A stretch of DNA of 64,000 nucleotides from Hyphomicrobiales bacterium. GTDB lineage: Bacteria > Pseudomonadota > Alphaproteobacteria > Rhizobiales > Rhizobiaceae. The stretch covers positions 62,001-126,000 of the forward strand of contig UCLB01000007.1 of the NCBI GenBank assembly GCA_900473205.1, read 5' to 3'. This document shows positions 9,887 through 19,915 of the stretch, piece after piece (position 1 is the stretch's first letter; every line of letters begins with the position of its first letter). A program made the position numbers and the translations under genes. The notes under the pieces are model-generated. The model had not been told where the DNA came from. It was given only the letters and a program-made list of their open reading frames with translations, and searched no databases.

Positions 9887-11788
9887 TTAGCCCGCACGTC
9901 GCATCCTGCCAGAACGACGGGGCGCAGTGCTGGTATCTTCAAACAGTGCAGCAAGCTGCTCGGTCATCGCCCCGGCCAGTTCGTCCGCATCCACGATGGT
10001 AACGGCGCGACGGTAGTAGCGCGTCACATCATGGCCGATACCAATGGCCAGCAGTTCGACAGACGAACGTGTTTCGATCTGCTCGATAACCGCCCGCAAG
10101 TGCCGCTCCAGATAGTTGCCGGGGTTGACCGACAATGTGGAGTCATCCACCGGTGCACCATCAGAAATCATCATCATGATCTTGCGCTGCTCAGGGCGAT
10201 TGATCAGGCGGTTATGCGCCCACATCAGCGCTTCGCCGTCGATGTTCTCCTTCAACAGACCTTCGCGCATCATCAGGCCAAGGTTGCGGCGCGCGCGGCG
10301 CCATGGAGCATCCGCCGACTTGTAGATGATGTGGCGCAGATCATTGAGGCGACCGGGCGATGGTGGCTTTCCACCCGCCAGCCACTGCTCACGCGACTGT
10401 CCGCCCTTCCAGGCCTTTGTGGTGAAGCCGAGGATTTCGACCTTGACGCCGGACCGTTCCAGCGTGCGCGCGAGAATATCGGCGCAGGTGGCGGCAACAG
10501 TAATCGGGCGTCCACGCATGGAGCCGGAATTATCGATGACCAGCGACACGACCGTATCGCGGAACTTCGTGTCGCGCTCCTTCTTGAAGGACAGCGGCTG
10601 CATGGGGTCGATGATGAGGCGCACCAGACGTGCCGGATCGAGATAGCCTTCTTCCAGATCGAAATCCCAGGAGCGGTTCTGCTGCGCCATCAAGCGGCGT
10701 TGCAGACGGTTGGCCAAGCGACCGACCGCACCCTGCAAATGTGCAAGCTGCTTATCTAGGAAGGCCCGCAGACGGTCGAGTTCGGCTTCGTCGCAGAGTT
10801 CTTCGGCGGAAATCTCCTCGTCGAATTCCTGCGTGAAGATGCGGTAATCCACCTTCTCGTTGAAATCATCGAAGGGGCTGTTGGGGCGGCGCGTTTCCCC
10901 GGGGGTTTCGGAATCCTCGTCGAGATCGTCGGACATTTCGTCCTCCGACATCTCGGCTCCGTCCATCTCGCCGTCTTCCATCTGCTCCTGAGAGGCTTCG
11001 CTCTCCTCGGCAGGGGCCGCATCGGAACCGGCGTCTTCTTCGACCTGTTCGTCCTGCGTCTCGTTGCTGGCGGGTTGGTCCTCGTCGGTTTCCGCTTCCT
11101 GAGTATCGGGCTCTTCTTCGTCGCCGAAGTCCTCCGCCATCTGCATGGAGGTCAGCATTTTGCGGATGAGCTTTGAAAACGCCTTCTGGTCTTCGACAAC
11201 GGTCGAGATATCGCGAAGGTCGGCAGCAGCCTTGCCTTCGATGAAGGGGCGCCACAAATCCAGCACCTTGCCGGCGCTTTCCGGGGGCTTTTCGCCTGTC
11301 AGACGCTCTCGCACCATCATGGCGACCGCTTCGGACAGCGGTGCGTCTTCCTGCGTATTGATGTTGACGAAATTCGCCTTGGCGTATTTCTCTGTGTTCA
11401 TGGCGCGAATGTTGGACGCCATGCCCGGCATGCGTCGCGCACCGATGGACTCGACGCGCGCCTGCTCAACCGCATCGAAAATCAGCCGTGCATCGGCTCC
11501 CTGCGGGGCCATGCTGGCATGCACATCGCTGTCGTGGCAGGCAAGGCGCAGCGCCATGGAATCGCCGAGACCACGGGTCACGGCAATTTCCTGGGCCGTC
11601 GGCTTCTTGGAGATTTCCGGCAGGCGCATACGCTCACCGGCAAGGCCGGGACGCTCATTGGCGAAGACGACTTCGACTTCGCTGTCACCGGCAATCGAGC
11701 GCACGCATCCGGTAATGGCCTGACGCAACGGCTCGGTGTCGATGACCATCCCCGATTTGGGTCTCACATTATCGCCACGGCCTGCCAT
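9887..11788 (-). CDS. cobT: Aerobic cobaltochelatase subunit CobT
   Basis: A 633-aa subunit of the ATP-dependent cobaltochelatase that inserts cobalt into hydrogenobyrinic acid a,c-diamide during aerobic cobalamin synthesis. The N-terminal half is followed by a strongly acidic linker (about residues 200-300, mostly Glu and Asp). A C-terminal von Willebrand A domain follows, with the metal-site motif DNSGSMRG near residue 419. The length and domain order are those of the Pseudomonas denitrificans/rhizobial CobT. It lies 97 bp downstream of cobS on the same strand. The large subunit CobN is not in this window, which is usual for rhizobia. Confidence 0.95.
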   Translation of the reverse strand: MAGRGDNVRPKSGMVIDTEPLRQAITGCVRSIAGDSEVEVVFANERPGLAGERMRLPEISKKPTAQEIAVTRGLGDSMALRLACHDSDVHASMAPQGADARLIFDAVEQARVESIGARRMPGMASNIRAMNTEKYAKANFVNINTQEDAPLSEAVAMMVRERLTGEKPPESAGKVLDLWRPFIEGKAAADLRDISTVVEDQKAFSKLIRKMLTSMQMAEDFGDEEEPDTQEAETDEDQPASNETQDEQVEEDAGSDAAPAEESEASQEQMEDGEMDGAEMSEDEMSDDLDEDSETPGETRRPNSPFDDFNEKVDYRIFTQEFDEEISAEELCDEAELDRLRAFLDKQLAHLQGAVGRLANRLQRRLMAQQNRSWDFDLEEGYLDPARLVRLIIDPMQPLSFKKERDTKFRDTVVSLVIDNSGSMRGRPITVAATCADILARTLERSGVKVEILGFTTKAWKGGQSREQWLAGGKPPSPGRLNDLRHIIYKSADAPWRRARRNLGLMMREGLLKENIDGEALMWAHNRLINRPEQRKIMMMISDGAPVDDSTLSVNPGNYLERHLRAVIEQIETRSSVELLAIGIGHDVTRYYRRAVTIVDADELAGAMTEQLAALFEDTSTAPRRSGRMRRAG

Positions 11789-11885
11789 TGTCTTTCCTGT
11801 CGATTCTGGACGTTACCCACCTGCCGGAGGCAGAAGGGTAACGTCTTCAACTCATCGGTGATGTTCTCCGGTCAAACCGGGGAAA

Positions 11886-12875
11886 TCAGGCGCTCAGAAC
11901 GATGTTCGCAGCGCTTTCCTTCAGCTCCACGCCGAATGCGCGCTGATACTGCTCAGCCACCAGCGTCCGCTCTAGCTCGTCACACTTGTTGAGGAAGGTC
12001 ACACGGAAGGCGAAAGCGATGTCACCGAAAATATCGGCATTTTCCGCCCAGGTGATGACCGTACGCGGACTCATGACCGTGGAGAGATCACCATTGATGA
12101 AGGCCGAACGGGTGAGATCGGCAACGCGGACCATCTTGGATGCGGTTTCGCGGCCCTTGGCATTGTCGAGGCTTTTGACCTTGGCAACGACGATGTTCAC
12201 TTCCTGCTCATGCGGCAGATAGTTCAGCGTGGTCACGACAGACCAACGGTCCATCTGCGCCTGGTTGATCTGCTGCGTGCCGTGGTAAAGGCCCGTCGTG
12301 TCACCAAGGCCAACCGTGTTGGCGGTCGCAAAAATCCGGAATGCCGGGTGAGGACGGATGACGCGGCTCTGGTCGAGCAGGGTCAGGCGTCCAGACGATT
12401 CCAGCACGCGCTGAATGACGAACATCACGTCCGGGCGACCGGCATCGTATTCATCGAAGACCAGCGCGACATTGTGCTGGTATGCCCAGGGCAGAATGCC
12501 GTCTTTAAATTCAGTAACCTGCTTGCCGTCCTTCAGAACAATGGCGTCCTTGCCGACGAGGTCGATACGGCTGACATGGCTGTCGAGATTGACGCGCACG
12601 CACGGCCAGTTGAGGCGCGCCGCGACCTGTTCGATATGGGTGGATTTACCAGTTCCGTGGAAACCCGACACCATGACGCGTCGATTGTGAGCAAAACCGG
12701 CAAGAATGGCGAGCGTCGTATCGCGGTCGAACAGGTAGTCGGGGTCTAGATCCGGCACATAGGCATCACCCTGCGTATAGGCAGGGACGCGCAGGTCCGT
12801 ATCGATGCCGAAAACTTCGCGCACGGAAACAGTCGTATCCGGCAGGTTGGTAATATCCAGGTCAATTTTGCTCAT
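11886..12875 (-). CDS. cobS: Aerobic cobaltochelatase subunit CobS
   Basis: A 329-aa AAA+ ATPase (MoxR type) that works with CobT and CobN in cobalt chelation. Walker A is GFHGTGKST (about residues 70-78), Walker B is [10 protein letters not shown], and sensor-1 is [10 protein letters not shown]. The start at 12875 ([10 protein letters not shown]) was chosen over an in-frame ATG at 12902 because the family begins there and is about 330 aa long. It is immediately upstream of cobT, and the two are probably co-transcribed. Confidence 0.95.
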   Translation of the reverse strand: MSKIDLDITNLPDTTVSVREVFGIDTDLRVPAYTQGDAYVPDLDPDYLFDRDTTLAILAGFAHNRRVMVSGFHGTGKSTHIEQVAARLNWPCVRVNLDSHVSRIDLVGKDAIVLKDGKQVTEFKDGILPWAYQHNVALVFDEYDAGRPDVMFVIQRVLESSGRLTLLDQSRVIRPHPAFRIFATANTVGLGDTTGLYHGTQQINQAQMDRWSVVTTLNYLPHEQEVNIVVAKVKSLDNAKGRETASKMVRVADLTRSAFINGDLSTVMSPRTVITWAENADIFGDIAFAFRVTFLNKCDELERTLVAEQYQRAFGVELKESAANIVLSA

Positions 12876-12939
12876 AACGTCTCCAAGGCGGGTAGCAGCC
12901 ACCCGGCCACATATCTTTCAGGCGATCACACAAAAGGGC

Positions 12940-13557
12940 TTAGCAGAAACCGGATTGCTTTAACAATTGGTAGGCTTGAATAACAGCACGAAAACGCTCT
13001 TCCGATCCGCGATCACCCCCATTAGCATCAGGATGATGCTTTTTGACAAGCTCCTTATAGCTTCGTTTTATATCTTCTTTCGCTGCATTGACGGAAAGAC
13101 CAAGCGTATCGAAGGCTTTCTGTTCCAGCGTCTTCAACTTGCGGCTCTGCTGGTAACGCGGCCCGCCGCTGCGTCCCTGCCCTGCAAATCCGAAGGGATC
13201 GCGGATGCGCGCATTGGCCGCGCCGGAGCGAAGTGTGGAATGCAGCGGGCTGTCACTGGCGGTTTTGTTCACGCCCACAGTCCACGTAGGACGGTGACCG
13301 GTGATGGCCTCTTTCTGGTAGCGCGCGATCTCGCTGTCCGACAGGCCGGAGAAATAATTATAGCCCTTGTTGTAGTCCTTCACATGCTCGAAACAGAACA
13401 TGAAGAATTGCCCCTCGGCATTGCGGCCGACGGGAGCGCGGTGAACGCCCGGCTTGTCGCAGCCATCCCACTGACAGGTCACGGTCTGAACCTCAGGTTC
13501 CCGGTCCCGTTTGCGGCGCGTGCGAATGCGGTCGAAATATTTCGAATCCAGTTTCAT
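12940..13557 (-). CDS. J-domain protein with N-terminal zinc-finger-like region
   Basis: A 205-aa protein whose C-terminal third (about 150-205) is a J domain with the diagnostic HPD in KHHPDANGG (about residue 174), so it should stimulate a DnaK-type chaperone. The N-terminal region is basic (FDRIRTRRKRDREPE). It then has two Cys (TCQWDGCDKPG), a later CFEH, and no Gly/Phe or classical DnaJ zinc-binding repeats. It is a small DnaJ-like protein found beside cobS in rhizobia. Start at 13557 (MKLDSKYFD) is preferred to the upstream ATG at 13605, which adds an unconserved tail into the divergent promoter. Specific client unknown. Confidence 0.85.
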   Translation of the reverse strand: MKLDSKYFDRIRTRRKRDREPEVQTVTCQWDGCDKPGVHRAPVGRNAEGQFFMFCFEHVKDYNKGYNYFSGLSDSEIARYQKEAITGHRPTWTVGVNKTASDSPLHSTLRSGAANARIRDPFGFAGQGRSGGPRYQQSRKLKTLEQKAFDTLGLSVNAAKEDIKRSYKELVKKHHPDANGGDRGSEERFRAVIQAYQLLKQSGFC

Positions 13558-13672
13558 GGTAACCTGATTATGGTGCGCGAAAACGCGCACAACAAGAATT
13601 GACAAAGCGGAATGTTACAGGTTTCTAGAGAGCCCCTTTTCACAGACAAACATCGATTTGGAGACCGAACAA

Positions 13673-13954
13673 ATGTCCTTGCGCGAGCGCATAGAAAACA
13701 AGCTCAACGAGACGTTTTCGCCGGTCCGGCTGAATGTGATCGATGAAAGTCACATGCATGCAGGGCATCAGCCGGGCATAACCGGCACGGGCGAAACACA
13801 TATGCGTGTTCAGATAGTGTCGGAGAGCTTCTCCGGCAAGTCACGCGTGGACCGTCACCGCGCCGTCAATGCGCTGCTGAAACCGGAGCTGGATGCGGGG
13901 CTGCATGCACTTGCCATTGAGGTCGCGGCACCGGGTGAGCCCACCCGGTTCTGA
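13673..13954 (+). CDS. BolA family protein
   Basis: A 93-aa BolA-fold protein. The conserved helix-strand region SPVRLNVIDESHMHAGH, the FSGKSRVDRHRAVNALL segment and the acidic/hydrophobic C-terminal LHALAIEVAAPGE are all present. BolA proteins form [2Fe-2S] complexes with monothiol glutaredoxins and act in iron-sulphur or envelope-stress regulation. Met at 13673 is preceded by a GGAGA-like ribosome site, so the in-frame ATG at 13658 is not needed. It is divergent from the J-domain gene. Confidence 0.88.
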   Translation: MSLRERIENKLNETFSPVRLNVIDESHMHAGHQPGITGTGETHMRVQIVSESFSGKSRVDRHRAVNALLKPELDAGLHALAIEVAAPGEPTRF

Positions 13955-13964
13955 CGGCGCTGCG

Positions 13965-15098
13965 TTAGCCGGGGTGTTTCTCGCTGAGGAAGGAATGCAC
14001 TTCCGACGCCGCCACATCATCGGCCACGAATGACTGGCCGATGCCGTGGGTCAGGATGAAGGTTAGCTTGCCGCCCTTGACCTTCTTGTCCTGCGCTATT
14101 GCAGTCATCAGCGTTTCCACTGGCGGCAGCTTACCCGGGATGTCTTTCATGGTGGTCGGCAGGCCAACGGCCTTCAAATGCGCCTCGACACGGGCGGCAT
14201 CATCAGGGCTGGCAAGCTTGAGCCGCGCGGAAAACTGATGCGCGAGCACCATGCCGATGGCCACGCCTTCGCCATGCACCAGACGCTTGCTGTCATATTC
14301 CGTTGCTGCTTCCAGCGCGTGACCGAAGGTATGGCCAAGATTGAGAAGGGCGCGGACGCCATTTTCCTTCTCATCCGCCACAACAACATCCGACTTTGCC
14401 TGGCAGCTGATTGCAATTGCCTGAATGCGAGCCGGGCCGCCTTTGAGGACATCGACCCAGTTCTTCTCCAGCCATTCAAAAAAGTCAGGCTTGTCGATGA
14501 GGCCGCATTTGACGACCTCCGCATAACCGGCGCGGAATTCGCGTGGGCTCAGCGTATCGAGGACGGCGGTGTCGGCCAGTACGAGATCAGGCTGATGAAA
14601 GACGCCGAGAAGATTTTTGCCGTGGCGGGAGTTGATGCCTGTCTTGCCGCCGACGGAGGAATCCACCTGCGCCAGAAGCGAGGTCGGTATCTGCACGAAG
14701 CGCACGCCGCGACGCACGATGCCTGCGGCAAAACCTGCCAGGTCGCCAATCACCCCGCCACCGAGCGCAATCACGGCATCGTTACGTTCGATCCGCGCTG
14801 CGAGTACGGTATCGCAAACCGTACCCAGATGCTCGAAGCTCTTGGTCTTCTCACCAGCAGGCAGTGTCAGCGAAACGGCTTCGATGCCATCCGTCTGCAG
14901 ACCATCCATCAAGGCTTCAAGATAGAGCGGCGCGACATGCTCATCGGTGATGATGGCGGCGCGCTTGCCCTTGAGGCGAGAGGAGATTTCCCCACCGGCA
15001 CGCCCCACCAGACCCGGCCCGATCAGAATGTCATAGGCGCGTTCGCCCAGCGGGACATGCACGAGGCGTTCTTCGATGTGGGTGTCGTGAGCGGTCAT
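13965..15098 (-). CDS. aroB: 3-Dehydroquinate synthase
   Basis: A 377-aa NAD- and zinc-dependent enzyme that cyclises DAHP to 3-dehydroquinate, step two of the shikimate pathway. Characteristic blocks are [19 protein letters not shown] (NAD site), [19 protein letters not shown], the Zn-ligand Glu in [12 protein letters not shown], and the Zn-ligand His in [12 protein letters not shown]. It starts three bases after the aroK stop, so the pair forms an operon, as in many proteobacteria. The gene is convergent with bolA with only 10 bp between stops. Confidence 0.97.
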   Translation of the reverse strand: MTAHDTHIEERLVHVPLGERAYDILIGPGLVGRAGGEISSRLKGKRAAIITDEHVAPLYLEALMDGLQTDGIEAVSLTLPAGEKTKSFEHLGTVCDTVLAARIERNDAVIALGGGVIGDLAGFAAGIVRRGVRFVQIPTSLLAQVDSSVGGKTGINSRHGKNLLGVFHQPDLVLADTAVLDTLSPREFRAGYAEVVKCGLIDKPDFFEWLEKNWVDVLKGGPARIQAIAISCQAKSDVVVADEKENGVRALLNLGHTFGHALEAATEYDSKRLVHGEGVAIGMVLAHQFSARLKLASPDDAARVEAHLKAVGLPTTMKDIPGKLPPVETLMTAIAQDKKVKGGKLTFILTHGIGQSFVADDVAASEVHSFLSEKHPG

Positions 15099-15101
15099 GG
15101 A

Positions 15102-15698
15102 TCAGGCCTTCTGTTCGGTGCCGGCGATGGCTTCCAGCACTTCATTCACGATGATCTCCTTGCGGACATCGCGCGATTCGATCGTTATGTCGGCTTCCTC
15201 GTAAATCGGGTAACGCCGTTCCATCAGCGCCATCAGCGTGGCCTTGGGGTTTTCCGTCTTGAGAAGTGGCCGGTTGTCGCGCTTGTTGACCCGCTCCCAC
15301 AACACGTCAAGGTCAGCCTTCAGCCACATGGAGATGCTGCCGCGCTTGATATGCCTGCGGGTGCTCTCATTGACGAAGGCTCCGCCACCGGTGGAGACGA
15401 CCTTCGGCCCGCCACGCAACAGGCGCTTGATCACCCGCATTTCCAGCGCACGGAACTCATCTTCTCCATAGGACGCGAAAAGCTCTGAAATCGTCATGCG
15501 CGACACGCGCTCGATTTCGACATCCGTATCGATAAAAGGAACACGGAGTTGCTGTGCAACCATCCTGCCGATTGCGGACTTGCCCGCACCCATCAATCCC
15601 ACGAAAACGAGGTTTCGTCTTCCGAGCTTAGCCCGTGCCCGTTCGCCGATACTTTTCTCACCCATACCGGGGTGAACCGCTGTGTTGGTTTCGCTCAT
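15102..15698 (-). CDS. aroK: Shikimate kinase
   Basis: A 198-aa enzyme phosphorylating shikimate with ATP. The P-loop is GLMGAGKSAIG (about residues 34-44). The shikimate-binding region is FIDTDVEIER and the second Gly-rich block is STGGGAFVNE. I chose Met at 15698 (MSETNTAVHPG) rather than the in-frame ATG at 15749, which gives an unusual basic extension. A hydrophilic N-terminal segment of about 28 residues before the core is normal for rhizobial AroK. It heads the aroK-aroB operon and is divergent from a small membrane protein gene and xerD. Confidence 0.95.
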   Translation of the reverse strand: MSETNTAVHPGMGEKSIGERARAKLGRRNLVFVGLMGAGKSAIGRMVAQQLRVPFIDTDVEIERVSRMTISELFASYGEDEFRALEMRVIKRLLRGGPKVVSTGGGAFVNESTRRHIKRGSISMWLKADLDVLWERVNKRDNRPLLKTENPKATLMALMERRYPIYEEADITIESRDVRKEIIVNEVLEAIAGTEQKA

Positions 15699-15869
15699 GA
15701 ATGATGGCCCGTTTGGCATCGGTATCTGCAAATGTTTACCAAGCGTCAAGCCTAATTGCGCCTTATAGAAAGAGAATCAGCTGGAAGACGCGCCTCTCGG
15801 CAGGGCATCGGCCTTGTCCTTGCTTCAGGCGCATCTCATATTATGCCCAAGACGTGCACCGGAGTGTCC

Positions 15870-16022
15870 ATGCCTACCCTTTTCCGTTTCATCTTCGTGC
15901 TGGCTGCCATTGCGGGCATCATCTATGGCAGCATGGTTTCGCTCGTCATGCTGGTCCAGCCACGCGAACGTGAAGTGACGGTGCGCATCCCCTCCGAACG
16001 CCTGAACCCTCCTACCCCCTGA
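15870..16022 (+). CDS. Small single-pass membrane protein (50 aa), unknown function
   Basis: A 50-aa protein starting MPTLFRFIFVLAAIAGIIYG. It has one long hydrophobic helix, then a charged tail (REREVTVRIPSERLNP). I recognise no domain. It sits between divergent aroK and downstream xerD, 22 bp before the xerD start, so it may share the xerD promoter. An in-frame ATG at 15756 would lengthen it into the aroK promoter and looks non-coding. Small inner-membrane proteins at this position are familiar in rhizobia, but I do not know a role. Confidence 0.65.
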   Translation: MPTLFRFIFVLAAIAGIIYGSMVSLVMLVQPREREVTVRIPSERLNPPTP

Positions 16023-16044
16023 CCTCTAGCGAAAGCATGAACCC

Positions 16045-16998
16045 ATGGCCGGTCAGGATGCCGCAAGGCTCGACAGTTTTCTGGAGATGATGAGTGCCGA
16101 GCGTGGGGCTGCGGCCAACACGCTGTCGTCCTACGACCGCGACCTCAACGACCTCAGAGATTTTCTGCAACAGCGCAAGGTGCCGATGTCTGACGCGGCG
16201 ACCAGCGATCTCTCGGCCTATCTCGAACATCTTTCGGCACAGGGATTTGCCGCATCCTCACAAGCGCGCCGATTGTCCTCCATGCGGCAGTTCTACAAGT
16301 TTCTTTATTCGGAAGGTCTGCGTGGCGATGACCCGACGGGCATATTGGATGCGCCCAGGAAAGGTCGCTCACTTCCAAAAACCATGAGCGTTGCCGATGT
16401 TACGGCACTTCTGGCTCAGGCATCCACCGAGGCCAGCAAGGAAGGGCCCGGTCAGGTCTCGCGGATCCGCATGCACCTTCTGCTGGAGCTTCTTTATGCT
16501 ACCGGCATGCGTGTCAGCGAACTCGTGTCGCTGCCTGCAAGGGTTTTGCGGCATGAAGGGCGTTTCCTGATGATCCGCGGCAAGGGCAACAAGGACCGCA
16601 TGGTACTGCTCTCCCGCGCTGCCATGGAAGCCATGGACACCTATGACCGGGGGCGCAAAGCACTTATCCCCAAAAAAGAGGGCGTGCCGGAAAGCCCGTG
16701 GCTCTTTCCTTCCAACGGCAAGGAAGGACATCTGCCGCGACAGGTTTTTGCCCGCGACCTGAAAGACATCGCCATCCGGGCGGGTCTCTCGCCTTCGGCA
16801 ATTTCACCGCATGTCATGCGCCACGCCTTTGCCAGCCACCTTCTTCAGAACGGTGCGGACCTGCGCGCCGTACAGGAACTGCTGGGCCATTCGGACATTT
16901 CCACGACACAAATCTATACACATGTGCTGGAAGAACGGCTTCAAGAGCTGGTACAAACGCACCACCCTCTTGCCAAACAGGCCAAAAACCTTGAATAG
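16045..16998 (+). CDS. xerD: Site-specific tyrosine recombinase XerD
   Basis: A 317-aa recombinase that acts with XerC at dif to resolve chromosome dimers. An N-terminal SAM-like core-binding domain precedes the catalytic domain. The catalytic set is complete: Arg156 in ATGMRVSEL, His256 and Arg259 in HVMRHAF, His282 in LGHSD and the nucleophile Tyr291 in QIYTHV. Length and housekeeping context (beside accA) argue for the chromosomal XerD rather than an integrase, and no flanking attachment-site repeats are visible. Confidence 0.93.
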   Translation: MAGQDAARLDSFLEMMSAERGAAANTLSSYDRDLNDLRDFLQQRKVPMSDAATSDLSAYLEHLSAQGFAASSQARRLSSMRQFYKFLYSEGLRGDDPTGILDAPRKGRSLPKTMSVADVTALLAQASTEASKEGPGQVSRIRMHLLLELLYATGMRVSELVSLPARVLRHEGRFLMIRGKGNKDRMVLLSRAAMEAMDTYDRGRKALIPKKEGVPESPWLFPSNGKEGHLPRQVFARDLKDIAIRAGLSPSAISPHVMRHAFASHLLQNGADLRAVQELLGHSDISTTQIYTHVLEERLQELVQTHHPLAKQAKNLE

Positions 16999-17061
16999 AG
17001 CGACCGGAACCGCCGGGACCACCCGGTCAAACCTTGCGCAAAACGATCGGAAACGGATCTC

Positions 17062-18015
17062 ATGCACAGCTACCTCGACTTCGAAAAACCTATCTCGGAC
17101 TTGGAAGGCAAGATTCTTGAGCTGAAAAAGCTCGCTGCCGAAGACGAGAGCATAGATACCTCGGAGGAGATTTCGCGTCTTGAATCCCGCGTCAACGACG
17201 CGATGCAGGACATTTACTCCAAGCTGAACGCCTGGCAGAAAACACAGGTCGCGCGTCACCCGCAGCGTCCGCATTTCGTGGATTATGCCAAGGCCTTGTT
17301 TACGGATTTCACGCCGCTTGCAGGCGACCGCAAGTTTGCCGAAGACGCCGCAATCCAAGCGGGCCTCGGTCGCTTCAACGGACAGCCGGTTGCCATTATC
17401 GGTCAGGAAAAGGGCAGCGACACCAAATCGCGCCTGAAGCACAATTTCGGCAGCCCGCGTCCTGAAGGATACCGCAAGGCAATCCGCGTTCTGGAACTGG
17501 CCGACCGCTTCTCGCTGCCAGTCGTTACGTTGATCGATACGGCAGGTGCCTATCCGGGTGTTGGCGCGGAAGAGCGCGGACAGGCGGAAGCGATCGCCCG
17601 CTCGACGGAAATGTGCCTCAACGCGAAAGTTCCGATTGTTTCCGTGGTGATCGGTGAAGGTGGATCTGGCGGCGCAATCGCCATCGCCACCGGCAACCGC
17701 GTCTATATGCTCGAACATGCCATCTATTCGGTCATCTCACCGGAAGGTGCTGCTTCCATTCTCTGGCGCGATTCCACCCGCGCGAAGGAAGCCGCGACCA
17801 ATATGCGCATCACTTCGGACGATCTGAAGGCGCTGGGCGTGATCGATGCGATCATTCCAGAGCCCATGGGCGGCGCTCATCGTGATCCCGCGAAAGTGAT
17901 CGAAGCAACCGGCAAGACAATCGAAGCCGCACTGAAGGAACTCGTGCCTCAGTCCGGCACCCAGCTGCGTGCAGAACGCCGCCAGAAGTTCCTGGACATC
18001 GGTCGCAGCCTGTAA
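17062..18015 (+). CDS. accA: Acetyl-CoA carboxylase carboxyltransferase subunit alpha
   Basis: A 317-aa alpha subunit of the carboxyltransferase that with AccD makes malonyl-CoA for fatty acid synthesis. It begins MHSYLDFEKPISDLEGKI, typical of AccA. The crotonase-type CoA/biotin-binding blocks PVVTLIDTAGAYPGVGAEERG and GEGGSGGAIAIATGN are conserved, as is the YSVISPEGAASILW segment. It follows xerD by 63 bp and ends at a strong hairpin terminator. Confidence 0.97.
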   Translation: MHSYLDFEKPISDLEGKILELKKLAAEDESIDTSEEISRLESRVNDAMQDIYSKLNAWQKTQVARHPQRPHFVDYAKALFTDFTPLAGDRKFAEDAAIQAGLGRFNGQPVAIIGQEKGSDTKSRLKHNFGSPRPEGYRKAIRVLELADRFSLPVVTLIDTAGAYPGVGAEERGQAEAIARSTEMCLNAKVPIVSVVIGEGGSGGAIAIATGNRVYMLEHAIYSVISPEGAASILWRDSTRAKEAATNMRITSDDLKALGVIDAIIPEPMGGAHRDPAKVIEATGKTIEAALKELVPQSGTQLRAERRQKFLDIGRSL

Positions 18016-18038
18016 TCCAAACTCTATCGATGAAAAAC

Positions 18039-18073
18039 AAGCCCACCGCGTGACAGCGCCGGTGGGCTTTTTG
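18039..18073 (+). terminator. Rho-independent terminator after accA
   Basis: AAGCCCACCG (18039-18048) pairs perfectly with CGGTGGGCTT (18060-18069), followed by a T-rich tail. It lies 24 bp after the accA stop. Confidence 0.85.
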
Positions 18074-18162
18074 TTTGCATATAGGCCATCGATTCCACAA
18101 ACAAAAAAGGGCGGCTGCAATGCGCAGCCCCCCGATTATCAAGACGAAAGACCTGACCCGCC

Positions 18163-18738
18163 TTACTTCTTCAGTGCTTCCAAATCGATGTCGAGCTTGA
18201 AGTCAGGGCCAAGACCGAACTCCGTGAGTTTGGTGATGCCGAAATCGACGCCGTTGAAGCCACCCGTTGCGGAGAAGCCTGTCTTAATCTTCTTCGCATC
18301 CCATGGAAGCGGCGATTCATTGTTCCATGTCACGTCGAGCGTAACGGGCTTTGTGGTGCCAGCCAGAGTAAGGTCACCGGTGACCTTCGCAGTCTTGTCG
18401 CCCGTCTTTTCGATAGCGGTGCTGGTGAAGGTGATTTCCGGGAATTCCTCGACGTTCAGGAAGTCCGGGCTCTTGAGATGCGTATCGCGCTTCTCATTGT
18501 TGGTGTCGATACTGGCTGCATCGATCTTCAGTTCGATGGAGCTTTTCGTCACATCTTCCTTGTCGAAGGAGATGGTGCCGGAGACCGTCTTGAAGTTGCC
18601 ATGGGCATTGGCCCAGCCTGCATGGTTGGTCTTGAAGTTGACCCATGCGTGGGTCGGGTCGATTTCATAAGCATCGGCAGCGAGAGCTGTGCCGGCGAGA
18701 AGGCCGAAAAGGGCGGCGGTCGTTGCAAGAAGCTTCAT
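18163..18738 (-). CDS. YceI family periplasmic protein
   Basis: A 191-aa exported lipocalin-like protein that binds isoprenoid-type amphiphiles in characterised relatives. A signal peptide (MKLLATTAALFGLLAGTALA) is followed by the mature start DAYEIDPTHAWVNFKTNHAG. Conserved YceI elements include GTISFDKED, SPDFLNVEEFPEITFTST and GDLTLAGTTKPVTLDV. Met at 18738 is chosen because the much longer open frame upstream is antisense-like sequence through the neighbouring gene. The membrane-protein gene upstream on the same strand ends 46 bp away. Confidence 0.92.
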   Translation of the reverse strand: MKLLATTAALFGLLAGTALAADAYEIDPTHAWVNFKTNHAGWANAHGNFKTVSGTISFDKEDVTKSSIELKIDAASIDTNNEKRDTHLKSPDFLNVEEFPEITFTSTAIEKTGDKTAKVTGDLTLAGTTKPVTLDVTWNNESPLPWDAKKIKTGFSATGGFNGVDFGITKLTEFGLGPDFKLDIDLEALKK

Positions 18739-18784
18739 ATATGTCTCCATTTGGGAAGATATCCGACGACATGTCGGACGGTTA

Positions 18785-19651
18785 TCAGCCGGAAAATTGA
18801 ACTCCGGCGATGAGGATGCCCGCAATCGCGGGAACGGCGGCCAGCAGGCCGAACAGAATGGGGCGCAAGCCTGCGGGAACGTTGGGCAGACGGCTGGTAT
18901 GGGCGGATAGAGGCAACAAGCCAAGCGTGAGGCCGGTTGCGATGAGCGCAGCAGATGACGCAACTGGCGCAAGCATCGCGGTCGTGAGCAGTCCCATATA
19001 GGCAACCCATGCAAAGGCAAATCCACTGACATGACCCAGTGCAAAAGCTGTGCGGTCTCCGCGCAGGTGAGCGATGTAGATCACCAACAGATAACCACCT
19101 AACAATGCCGTCAGCGCGCCGTTGAACATGGCCATGCCCATGTAGCCGCCAAGAATGGCAACGAGAGAAGTGGCGAGCGACGTCGCAAAGACGGCTTGCG
19201 GCAAGACCGGGTTCTGCACGCCAGTCTCGGCCTTGCGTTTCGATGCGAACCAGATGCCCCCGGCAGCGGCAATGGCAACAAGCGCCGCCGTTACGATCAG
19301 TTTCTGCTGGTTACTTGCAAGAATGTTCTTGCCGATCCACCAGACGGGCAGACCGAGAGCAGTCAAGGTTGCGACACCTGAGATAACAGCGGACTGGATG
19401 CGCAAGCGCCAGGAAGCGACCGCCAGAACCAAGCCGCCCATTACCAGGACATAGGGCAGCTTGTGCAGGGCACGCACCGGCGGTAAGGCCGGAAACCCTT
19501 CAAGAATAATGAACACCGCCGCAGCGCAGACGGGAACAAGCAGTGCGAGAATGACCCCGCGAGCGCCCGGCAATTGTCGGGCCAGAAAGGCAATTGCAAC
19601 ACCAAATACCAAGGGAATGGCAATGATTGTCAGAAGCATGGTTTGCAGCAT
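18785..19651 (-). CDS. Polytopic membrane protein, unknown function
   Basis: A 288-aa, very hydrophobic protein with about eight to ten predicted membrane helices, for example MLLTIIAIPLVFGVAIAFLA at the N-terminus and ILFGLLAAVPAIAGILIAGV at the C-terminus. Loops are short, and I see no conserved His pairs typical of b-type cytochromes nor a transporter signature. It precedes yceI on the same strand by 46 bp and may be co-expressed; in other bacteria yceI often follows a cytochrome b561 gene, but this protein does not look like one. Met at 19651 is used; an in-frame ATG at 19705 is less likely. Confidence 0.7.
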   Translation of the reverse strand: MLQTMLLTIIAIPLVFGVAIAFLARQLPGARGVILALLVPVCAAAVFIILEGFPALPPVRALHKLPYVLVMGGLVLAVASWRLRIQSAVISGVATLTALGLPVWWIGKNILASNQQKLIVTAALVAIAAAGGIWFASKRKAETGVQNPVLPQAVFATSLATSLVAILGGYMGMAMFNGALTALLGGYLLVIYIAHLRGDRTAFALGHVSGFAFAWVAYMGLLTTAMLAPVASSAALIATGLTLGLLPLSAHTSRLPNVPAGLRPILFGLLAAVPAIAGILIAGVQFSG

Positions 19652-19915
19652 TTTTGTCGCTATACCTTTGAAATCTAAATTAGAATATTGATCGAAGCAG
19701 TGCACGAGCGCTGCCCGATCTGCGCGCGACGCTAGTCCGAGTTTCAGCGTGCTTGCAACGGCGCTTCAAACACGAACCCGTCACATCGACGTGACATGAG
19801 GGGTGACGCTTTGTTCGATAAAAGTGAACAACTTAACCAATGATGCAGCAACGACTTGCGCAACCCATCAAGGCTAGACTACTTACGAAATATCTTAAAA
19901 ACTGCGGGGCATGCG

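Noticed and set aside
12876..12939. Cobalamin riboswitch upstream of cobS-cobT
   Set aside because: The gap to the next gene is only about 60 bp and contains no B12-box-like conserved structure.
14178..15488. 436-codon open frame opposite aroB and aroK
   Set aside because: Spans two well-defined genes on the other strand; composition is that of a reverse-frame shadow.
16045..16998. Tyrosine recombinase as mark of an integrated mobile element
   Set aside because: Full-length XerD in a housekeeping neighbourhood beside accA, with no attachment-site repeats, tRNA or phage/ICE genes nearby.
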